Source: Vibrio parahaemolyticus (GTDB lineage Bacteria > Pseudomonadota > Gammaproteobacteria > Enterobacterales > Vibrionaceae). Taken from it: DNA of 64,000 nucleotides. A program made the position numbers and the translations under genes. The notes beneath the pieces are model-generated. The model searched no databases, was not told the origin of the DNA, and was given only the letters and a program-made list of their open reading frames with translations. The stretch is taken from positions 1,178,001-1,242,000 of the forward strand of contig NZ_UHIL01000002.1 in assembly GCF_900460535.1 (NCBI RefSeq), given 5' to 3'. Below, piece by piece: positions 57,412 through 64,000 of the stretch (positions are counted from its first letter, which is position 1; the number at the start of each line of letters is the position of its first letter).

Positions 57412-58359
57412 TTACTCCACCAAATCTACTTGGGCAGGCACACCTGACGGCAACGTTTTTGCAGACTCAGGTAAATCAACTTCTGCTAGATACATCAATC
57501 GTGAACGTTCTTCTTCGGTTAGTGCGAAGTAGGGCGTGAATGAAGGCTCACTAGCCACCCAACGAACGGTGCCTTGTAATGGACTCTCAAGACCATCGAC
57601 ATTCACCGTCACGGTTTTCCCAGGAATAAACCCGATTCGATAATCGGCAGGAACATACACTCGCGCATACGGCACGCGGTTGGCTTGAATCACGGCAACC
57701 ACACCGTTCACTGGTACGCGTTCGCCAAGATTGTAAGGCAAATTATCGAGCGTACCGTCACGCGTGGCCGTGATGGTGAGTTCTGCCAGCTTTTGCTCTT
57801 GCAACGCCACTTCGGCTTTTGCCGCCATTAAAGCGGCTTTAGCTTGTTCGATGTCTTCGAGGCGGGAACCTGCGGTGAGCTTACTGAACTCTTCTTTTGC
57901 TGAGTCTAATTCGGCTCTCGCCGAGTCCCTTGCCGCAAGAGCGGAATCTTTTTCGGATTGACTGATGAGTTTTTTACGCACTAGTTCTGCTTTGCGTTGA
58001 TAGTTTTTCTGCGCTTCGGTGAGCTGCGCTTCCGCTCGGGCTACGCGAGCCGATGCGGCAGCAATGTCTTCTGGGCGTTCACCATTGGTCAATTTAAGCA
58101 AATACGCTCCCGCTTTGGCTTGCTCGGCAACGGCGTGTGCAAGAACTGCTTGTTGATTCTTGGTATCGAGCTGAACCAACACTTCCCCTTCACTGACCAA
58201 GCTGCCTTCTTTTACTGGAAGGGCTCTAATTATCTCATTAGATGTGGCGGTAAACGTTACGCGGTCACGCTCTAGGGTGCCAAGCGCTTGGTGCGTGTTA
58301 TCTTTTGAACAGGCGCTTAAAAGGGCAATAATCAATGTGCCAAAAATGATTCGCTTCAT
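57412..58359 (-). CDS. HlyD-like periplasmic adaptor lipoprotein (YbhG-type)
   Basis: Membrane-fusion protein of 315 residues with a lipobox LLSAC (lipidated Cys17), two half-lipoyl segments (VKEGSLVSEGEVLVQLD and ATRDGTLDNLPYNLGERV) and a long alpha-hairpin between (about 75-190) rich in Ala, Glu and Lys. It would connect the ABC-2 exporter to an outer-membrane channel. First gene of the three-gene operon. Confidence 0.92.
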   Translation of the reverse strand: MKRIIFGTLIIALLSACSKDNTHQALGTLERDRVTFTATSNEIIRALPVKEGSLVSEGEVLVQLDTKNQQAVLAHAVAEQAKAGAYLLKLTNGERPEDIAAASARVARAEAQLTEAQKNYQRKAELVRKKLISQSEKDSALAARDSARAELDSAKEEFSKLTAGSRLEDIEQAKAALMAAKAEVALQEQKLAELTITATRDGTLDNLPYNLGERVPVNGVVAVIQANRVPYARVYVPADYRIGFIPGKTVTVNVDGLESPLQGTVRWVASEPSFTPYFALTEEERSRLMYLAEVDLPESAKTLPSGVPAQVDLVE

Positions 58360-58652
58360 AGTGCGGTGCTTCCTTTGAAGAAGTAATGCATGAATAGATA
58401 ACTTGCGAACGGGAGCGTGTTGATTGAGCCCGCTAACCCGTCGCTAACCGCCATCCATAACGATTTCTTTTTAGAGCTTAGCATTTTATCTACAAGCGAT
58501 TCTTTTTAAATAGAGAGGCTTAGCGTTGGAAGTGGGCTATGAAGGCCTCAATTTAAAGAACCTTGACCAAGCTCCGGTTTTTATCGGCAAATGACATTAA
58601 AAAAGCCCAGCGATCATCGCTGGGCTTGAATAGATAAGAATGACGTTAGTGA
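58360..58652. other. Gap between exporter operon and chemoreceptor gene
   Basis: About 0.29 kb holding the exporter promoter region and the chemoreceptor terminator. Two similar words (CGATTTCTTTTTAGAG near 58463 and CGATTCTTTTTAAATAGAG near 58497) form an imperfect direct repeat of unknown meaning. Confidence 0.4.
58599..58627 (-). terminator. Terminator of the chemoreceptor gene
   Basis: Perfect AAGCCCAGCGA/TCGCTGGGCTT stem with a 3-base loop, followed on the minus strand by TTTT. Confidence 0.88.
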
Positions 58653-60284
58653 CTATGCCGTTTTGAATTGGCCGACGATCTCTTGTAGACCTACCGCCAG
58701 CTCACTTAAATCGCGACATGCAATTGCTGTTTGGCGTGAACCTGTCGCCACTTCGCTAGAGAACTGGTTGATGTGTTCCACGTTACGATGCAGCTCTTCT
58801 GTTACCGAGCTTTGCTCGCTGCAAGCACTCGCAATTTGAATGCTCATTTCAGCAATGTTATCTGCGCCTTTTTCGATTTGGTCGATGGTTGCACCGGCTT
58901 TTTGTGCTTGCTCAACGCACTCTTGAATCAAATCGCTGCTGTTGTTTGTTGCTGAAACGGCACTCTTCGAACAATTTTGCAGTTTAGAGATGATCGTGAT
59001 GATCTCTTCGGTTGAAGCTTGAGTGCGGCTTGCTAGCGTTCTCACTTCATCCGCTACGACGGCAAAACCACGGCCTTGTTCACCAGCGCGCGCAGCTTCA
59101 ATGGCAGCGTTAAGCGCAAGCAAGTTGGTTTGTTCCGCGATGTCTTGGATAACGTCAACCACAACACTGATGTTAGACGCATCTTGTTCCAGTTCTGTCA
59201 CCATGTTGCCAACCGATTGAATCGCCAATGATGCTTCGTGGATTTGGTTAATACATTCTTGAACGACACCGCGGCCTTCTTTCGCATCGTGAGAAGCACT
59301 GTTTGCTGTTTCTGACGCGGCTTCGGTGTTGCTGGCGACTTCATTTACTGTCGCTTGCATCTCGTTCATTGCTGTTGCGATAAGGTTTAGCTGAACTTGT
59401 TGTTCATCCATGCCTGTTGAAGTCTGTTCGGAAATCGCGCTCACTTCTTCAATGGCGGTGCCTACTTGAGCTGTGGTTGACGAGATACTGTCGACCAAAG
59501 TAAGCAACTTCGCTTGCATATCAACGCAGGCATCTGCCAAGGTGCCAAGCTCATCATGGCCAATTTTGTTACGTGGAAGCTGGTAAGTTAGGTCGCCTGA
59601 CGCGATTTTCGACGCCATGTTTACCACGTAATTTAGTGGTGTGCAGATCTGTTTGGTTAGGAATAGGCCTAGCGTAAAACTCAATGCCAATAGCGCGACG
59701 ATAGCAATAATGCTGTAGGTGATTGCGCTGCGCACTGCTTCATGAGCGCTAGCAATATCTTCTTGTACGTAGGTTTGGTTTAGTTCCACTAAATCACGAA
59801 TCGCATCGGATAATTGTGTGAATGTAGAAAATCCGTTTAACAATGTTTCATTTGCTTCATCGATTTTATTGTTCAATAGCAACTTCGCGTATTCATTGTT
59901 AAACGCACTGTATTTAACCCAGGCACTTTTTACTTTATTGAAAGCGTCTCGGTCGCGTTGATCCCATAGTCCTTTCTCATATTGGTCTAGATATTTATCA
60001 ATTTTCTGTTCAGATTTTTCTAATCCGGCTACCCATTCCATGAATTGAGGGTGATTCACATTGGTTAATAAAGAGAATTCATCCTTTCTTAAAATTCCGA
60101 GTTCAATTTCGGTATTTTTTACGAGCAATACGCTAGGTACGGTGGTTTCAGAAAATACGGTAAGTTTTCCTTCTATCATCTTGATTTCAGATGTAAAGAA
60201 AACGGAGAGAGCGATAACAGATAACGAAATGATCAAAATCAGCGCACTGATTTTATACTTGATACTTAAATTAGAAAGTTTCAT
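58653..60284 (-). CDS. Methyl-accepting chemotaxis protein
   Basis: Chemoreceptor of 543 residues: TM1 (about 13-32), a 4HB_MCP-type periplasmic helical bundle (about 33-188), TM2 (about 190-212), HAMP (about 213-265) and the cytoplasmic signalling domain with the conserved hairpin tip [35 protein letters not shown]. No C-terminal CheR-docking pentapeptide is visible (ends QFKTA). Ligand unknown. Single gene with its own terminator. Confidence 0.95.
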   Translation of the reverse strand: MKLSNLSIKYKISALILIISLSVIALSVFFTSEIKMIEGKLTVFSETTVPSVLLVKNTEIELGILRKDEFSLLTNVNHPQFMEWVAGLEKSEQKIDKYLDQYEKGLWDQRDRDAFNKVKSAWVKYSAFNNEYAKLLLNNKIDEANETLLNGFSTFTQLSDAIRDLVELNQTYVQEDIASAHEAVRSAITYSIIAIVALLALSFTLGLFLTKQICTPLNYVVNMASKIASGDLTYQLPRNKIGHDELGTLADACVDMQAKLLTLVDSISSTTAQVGTAIEEVSAISEQTSTGMDEQQVQLNLIATAMNEMQATVNEVASNTEAASETANSASHDAKEGRGVVQECINQIHEASLAIQSVGNMVTELEQDASNISVVVDVIQDIAEQTNLLALNAAIEAARAGEQGRGFAVVADEVRTLASRTQASTEEIITIISKLQNCSKSAVSATNNSSDLIQECVEQAQKAGATIDQIEKGADNIAEMSIQIASACSEQSSVTEELHRNVEHINQFSSEVATGSRQTAIACRDLSELAVGLQEIVGQFKTA

Positions 60285-60828
60285 AGACTCACTGATAATG
60301 GGGGTTTGAAAGGCTCGGAGTCTATTACTGAGATTTGAAATATAGTGTGATTAATGTCTCAAATAAATTTATCGTGAATAAAATTAAGTCGTAATCTAAA
60401 TGTTCATAATTAAAATAAATCCTTGTTATTTATGAAATTAATTATAATTTATAAATAAATGGAAATTAATAATGTGTTTCAATTTGGTATTTATAGGAAA
60501 ATTAACTGTTACATGGTTATTATTTATTTTATCCCGATTTTTGTTTCTTATTATAGCGTTTGCTAATGAAACTTAGATCTTGAACATAAAATACATTCTT
60601 CGTCTTTAATATAACACTTGAAAATAACCGTAAGTCGAGGCTTTCATACTCAAGGCTGACATACAGTTTAAAACGCTAAACCACTTTAACTGCAAACGGC
60701 GATGTCGTTGCGGTTTTAAATGAGCAATTGCTTCACATTTTAAGTGGCTGATTCGTAAAATGGATTGCGGTCTGCCATGACAATAGGCAAGGTGTTGAAT
60801 AATACGAATCACTCATATAAGGCCATCC
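60285..60828. other. A/T-rich divergent region between chemoreceptor and lactonase genes
   Basis: About 0.54 kb, very A/T rich in the left half, with no supported gene. A weak inverted repeat CCACTT...AAGTGG lies in the right half. No clear promoter was assigned. Confidence 0.45.
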
Positions 60829-61854
60829 ATGACAACAACTGGTCACGTGCATTTTTATATTGGCACTTACACCAACCCACCGAGTACGAGCACGGGCATT
60901 GCGCGTCTATCGTTGAACACTGAAACGGGTGAGCTGACTCGGCTTGACGATGTTGTAGTTCAACGTAATCCGTCCTATCTCACGACCACCGAACACGGGC
61001 TGTATACGTTTAGCGAAATGGATAGAAATGAAGGTGCAGAGCTCGCGTTTTTTCGCGGTAGTGAATCCGTCTCTTTGCCGATTAATGGCGATTATCCGTG
61101 TCATTTGGATATCAAAGAACCGTTGTTGGCGGTTGCTAATTATGGCTCTGGAAATGTTAGCGTATTTCAATTGGATCGCGATGGTAAACCGCTTGGTTTA
61201 TTGGCGGATTTATACGTTGATGGATGCGGGCCGAATTTAGAGCGCCAAACTTCTCCTCACGCTCATCAAGTCACGTTTTTAAAGCACAGTCATCAATTGG
61301 TTGTCGTAGACTTAGGCAGCGATAGCGTCCTTATTTATGATTACGATGCCCAGCCGGATTTTTCACTGTCGCAAGTGATTCATTTACCCGCAGGTTCGGG
61401 ACCGCGCCATCTGGTGTTTAACCAACAAGAGTCGACAGCGTATGTGGTTTGCGAACTGTCAGAAACCATGATTGTGCTGGTTAAGCACCAAGATAAATGG
61501 CTTATCTCGAATCAAACAGAATTATTAGAAGGGGAAGAGAATCAGCAAGCGGCGGCGGCGATTCGTCTTTCGCAAGATGAAACGTTTTTGTATGTCTCTT
61601 GCCGAGCTCAGAACAAAATCAGTGTGTTTGATGTGTCTGGCGATACGCCGAAAAGGCGAGCAGCCATTCACTGTGAAGGGTTTTTTCCACGAGATTTTGT
61701 GTTGTCTCATGATCAAAAGTGGTTGTTGGTTGCCAATCAACATTCCAACAATGTGGTGAGCTTTCGTCGCAATCCTCAAACAGGTGAAATTACCCCCACG
61801 GGTTATGACTGTGAGATAGGCTCTCCAGTGTGTATTGTCGAACAACCTTTGTAA
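60829..61854 (+). CDS. Lactonase-family seven-bladed beta-propeller (6-phosphogluconolactonase-like)
   Basis: Protein of 341 residues resembling the YbhE/Pgl family: starts with FYIGTYTNPPSTSTGI, has the conserved HPH-like SPHAHQVTF and GSGPRHLVF blocks, and repeated VANxxSNNV blade motifs. YbhE hydrolyses 6-phosphogluconolactone; other relatives act on other lactones or only bind sugars, so the substrate is uncertain. No signal peptide. A terminator follows. Confidence 0.88.
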   Translation: MTTTGHVHFYIGTYTNPPSTSTGIARLSLNTETGELTRLDDVVVQRNPSYLTTTEHGLYTFSEMDRNEGAELAFFRGSESVSLPINGDYPCHLDIKEPLLAVANYGSGNVSVFQLDRDGKPLGLLADLYVDGCGPNLERQTSPHAHQVTFLKHSHQLVVVDLGSDSVLIYDYDAQPDFSLSQVIHLPAGSGPRHLVFNQQESTAYVVCELSETMIVLVKHQDKWLISNQTELLEGEENQQAAAAIRLSQDETFLYVSCRAQNKISVFDVSGDTPKRRAAIHCEGFFPRDFVLSHDQKWLLVANQHSNNVVSFRRNPQTGEITPTGYDCEIGSPVCIVEQPL

Positions 61855-61883
61855 CGAATAACGCAGAAGCAGCAGGAAATAGA

Positions 61884-61908
61884 AAAGCCTAGCGGGCGGC
61901 TAGGCTTT
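61884..61908. terminator. Terminator between lactonase and PhzF-like genes
   Basis: Perfect AAAGCCTAGC/GCTAGGCTTT stem with loop GGGCG; usable by both converging genes though T-runs are short. Confidence 0.8.
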
Positions 61909-61946
61909 CAGGATAAAAACAGTTAACGCCAATCTTCAACGTACAG

Positions 61947-62738
61947 TTAGACGTAAATTTTGCCTTTCATATACAACACACCATCACCAGATACTTTGAC
62001 GTAATCCTCCTTGACTTCGCAGTACAGAACGCCACCACGCGCTGATGCTTGATACGCCACTAAAGATGCTTTGCCGAGCTCTTGCGCCCAATATGGTGCT
62101 AAGCCTGCGTGGATTGATCCTGTGACAGGGTCTTCATCTCCGCCGTTCGCTGGCCAAAAGTAGCGAGATACAAAGTCGTATTGACTGCCTTTTGATGTGA
62201 CGACGACGTCGTAAGGGGCGAGTTGTTTCAGTTGGTCGGATCGATATTGAACATCGAAAACGGTTTGCTCATCTTCCACGATGACGAAGTAAGCTTGTGG
62301 GCTAAGCAGTACGTGTGTTACTTCGCAGTTTAATCCCTCAATTAATTGCGTAGGAATGGCGTTGACGGGGTGTGGCGCTCTTGTCGGAAATGTCATTTCA
62401 ATCTTGCCAAGTGCGTTCTTAATTACGGTTAAGGTGCCCACTTTTAATGTGTGAAACTCAATACTTCCTGTAACGCCGAGTTGATCGAACAACACCATGG
62501 AAGCGGCGAGCGTTGCGTGTCCACAAAAGTCGATTTCTGTAAGTGGTGAAAACCAGCGTATTTCATATTGATTCGTCCCAATCGTTTTAACAAACGCGGT
62601 TTCAGAGAGGTTGTTTTCCGTTGCAATGTTTTGCATCAGCTCTGGTTCTAACCACTCTTGCAAGGGCACGACTGCTGCTGAGTTGCCTTTAAATTGCGTG
62701 TCTGTAAATGCGTCAACGACGTAGATATCCAGTTCCAT
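61947..62738 (-). CDS. PhzF-family isomerase/epimerase-like protein
   Basis: Protein of 263 residues with the duplicated diaminopimelate-epimerase fold of PhzF. The catalytic Glu is visible in NNLSETAFV (about 43-51), and the conserved blocks IDFCGHATLAA and DPVTGSIHAGLAPYW are present. Founding member PhzF acts in phenazine synthesis, but no other phenazine gene is nearby, so the substrate is unknown. ATG 62738 is chosen because AAGGA lies 7 bases upstream. Confidence 0.92.
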   Translation of the reverse strand: MELDIYVVDAFTDTQFKGNSAAVVPLQEWLEPELMQNIATENNLSETAFVKTIGTNQYEIRWFSPLTEIDFCGHATLAASMVLFDQLGVTGSIEFHTLKVGTLTVIKNALGKIEMTFPTRAPHPVNAIPTQLIEGLNCEVTHVLLSPQAYFVIVEDEQTVFDVQYRSDQLKQLAPYDVVVTSKGSQYDFVSRYFWPANGGDEDPVTGSIHAGLAPYWAQELGKASLVAYQASARGGVLYCEVKEDYVKVSGDGVLYMKGKIYV

Positions 62739-62926
62739 TTTGTCTTCCTTGTTCTCTGAGCAATTAGTTAGCATAAACCAGATGCAACTCAGAGAATAAG
62801 AAATTTATGCTTGAATCTTAAAGTGTCAAAATAGACGATGATTTTATATTTTGTGATACTTATTGATGTGTCTTGGCCTGTGTTGATGAATAGACTTGAA
62901 TTGAACTCACTAAAAGGAAGAAACAC

Positions 62927-63460
62927 ATGAAAGCGATTCACAAGTCTGTTTTGGCCCTTAGCGTTTTGGTGATCGGCTCTGCCCATGCTTTTGAACTAAC
63001 GAGCAAAGATATTCAAGAAGGTCATCCAATGGCGAAGACATTTGAATATTCAGGTTGGGGATGTGATGGTGCGAACCAGTCTCCACAACTGATGTGGAAA
63101 GACGTTCCAAAGGGTACAAAAAGCTTTGCGATTACCGCGTACGATCCCGATGCACCAACAGGTAGTGGTTTTTGGCATTGGATAGCGTTTGATATTCCAG
63201 CCTCAGTTAACGAATTGCCTCGTGGCGTTGATATCAGCAAGCTCGGCGGTAGGGAGTCTCGTATCGATTACGGTACTACTGGTTTTGGCGGCGCATGTCC
63301 TCCAGAAAAAGATGGTATGCACCGCTATCAGTTTACCGTTTGGGCCTTACCAAGTGACAAGTTGAACTTGGATGAGAACACGCCAGCGGCGGTTGTGGGA
63401 TTCACGTTGAATAATGTCGCATTGGACAAAGCGAAGTTAACCGCCACTTACACACGATAA
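62927..63460 (+). CDS. Exported PEBP-like protein (YbhB/YbcL family)
   Basis: Periplasmic protein of 177 residues: signal peptide ending GSAHA, then the phosphatidylethanolamine-binding fold with DPDAPTGSGFWHWIAFDIP and the GGACPPEKDGMHRYQFTVWAL pocket motif, both characteristic. Bacterial members have poorly known roles; E. coli YbcL influences host neutrophil migration. AAAGGA precedes the ATG. An AraC-type gene begins 21 bp after the stop, on the same strand. Confidence 0.92.
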   Translation: MKAIHKSVLALSVLVIGSAHAFELTSKDIQEGHPMAKTFEYSGWGCDGANQSPQLMWKDVPKGTKSFAITAYDPDAPTGSGFWHWIAFDIPASVNELPRGVDISKLGGRESRIDYGTTGFGGACPPEKDGMHRYQFTVWALPSDKLNLDENTPAAVVGFTLNNVALDKAKLTATYTR

Positions 63461-63481
63461 TTGAATAAGAAAGGGGAGAAG

Positions 63482-64000
63482 ATGAGTCACCAATATCAAG
63501 TCACGTTATTTCGTGCGGAGCAGCAGCAAAAGCTGCGTAACGTTCGGATTCATTCCCCGAGTATTATCCAGATCATTAAAGGGAGTAAGCGTCTGTTTTG
63601 GAAAGACGAAGCGTTCGATATTCTTCATCCTAATATCATGCTTTGTGAAGCAAACGCTTCGCTGAATTTTGAAAACCTTCCTCAGCAAGGGCGTTTTCTC
63701 TCTCGAATGTTCAGCTTTCACTGTGTGCCTAGTGATGACATGCTGGAGCTGAGTATGAGCAATGCGTTTGGCGAAAATGTACCCGCAGTGGAGGCAGATA
63801 AAGCATTGCAAGCAACGCTGAATGCGCTGTTTTCTTTTGAGCAAGAAAGCTTGAGTGAAGCGACGCAACGTTATTGGGTGTTGGGGTTGTATCAGCAGTT
63901 AGCGGAAAGGGGATTGTTGCATCGACTTTTTACCAGCTCGAATACCTCATTTAGCGAAAAACTCAGCCGCTATTTGTCACGCTCTCCGGGCGATGAGCAT
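63482..64000 (+). CDS. AraC-family regulator, 3' end cut by window
   Basis: 173 codons are visible before the edge, starting at ATG 63482 with GGGGAGA just upstream. The N-terminal pattern (SPSIIQIIKGSKRLFW, IMLCEANASLNFENLPQQGRFLSRMFSF) fits the cupin-like sensory half of AraC-type regulators such as those of the GadX group; the DNA-binding helices have not been reached. Probably co-transcribed with the PEBP gene. Family call is moderately sure. Confidence 0.72.
   Translation, partial: MSHQYQVTLFRAEQQQKLRNVRIHSPSIIQIIKGSKRLFWKDEAFDILHPNIMLCEANASLNFENLPQQGRFLSRMFSFHCVPSDDMLELSMSNAFGENVPAVEADKALQATLNALFSFEQESLSEATQRYWVLGLYQQLAERGLLHRLFTSSNTSFSEKLSRYLSRSPGDEH

Overview
The window looks like part of the second chromosome of a Vibrio of the Harveyi clade, most probably Vibrio parahaemolyticus or a very close relative. 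The strongest pointers are a type III secretion effector matching V. parahaemolyticus VPA0450 (the putative catalytic histidine falls at residue 356) with its adjacent chaperone, a 283-residue CARB-type beta-lactamase with the R-S-G box, a SpeG closely resembling V. cholerae SpeG, and many short Vibrio-type operons closed by hairpin terminators. Species assignment is inference; no database was searched.

Layout. 1-5.4 kb: a helicase cut by the left edge, a long non-coding gap with two operator-like palindromes, and a secreted subtilisin-like protease. 5.4-7.5 kb: the effector/chaperone pair. 7.7-12.3 kb: a cytochrome b561 and an oxidative-stress block (katG, dps, oxyR). 12.3-14.5 kb: two proteins of unknown function. 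15-20.7 kb: an M9 collagenase with an elaborate upstream region, a cytoplasmic GH13 amylase, an ArsR-type repressor and small unknown genes. 20.8-24 kb: a Kef-type K+ efflux system with its flavoprotein partner and a Usp protein. 24.2-28.4 kb: an ABC-F protein with a long structured leader containing a three-codon ORF, then an exported prolyl oligopeptidase. 28.9-36.3 kb: a five-gene cluster (outer-membrane protein, RND adaptor, RND pump, FadL-like barrel, second outer-membrane protein).

36.5-41.4 kb: speG, a 50-residue protein, a GAF-GGDEF diguanylate cyclase, the carbenicillinase and a ferric-reductase-like membrane flavoprotein. 41.5-49.2 kb: a copper/silver detoxification operon (CopL-like protein, CusC-, CusB- and CusA-like subunits, His/Met-rich cupredoxin) apparently read from a MerR-type promoter with a 19-bp spacer. 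49.4-54.7 kb: a 1422-residue fusion of a GltD-like NAD(P)H:acceptor module to a cysteine-type formate dehydrogenase alpha subunit, and a membrane-anchored EEP hydrolase. 55.3-58.4 kb: an ABC-2 exporter with its HlyD-like lipoprotein. 58.6-64 kb: a chemoreceptor, a lactonase-fold protein, a PhzF-like enzyme, an exported PEBP protein and an AraC regulator cut by the right edge.

Themes: peroxide defence (OxyR, Dps, KatG), metal efflux, envelope transport, and secreted enzymes/virulence. No rRNA, tRNA, insertion sequence, CRISPR array or replication origin was seen. The least conventional elements are the formate dehydrogenase fusion, the ABC-F leader, the CusB carrying two CusF-like domains, and the RND cluster that encodes three outer-membrane proteins but no TolC-type channel.
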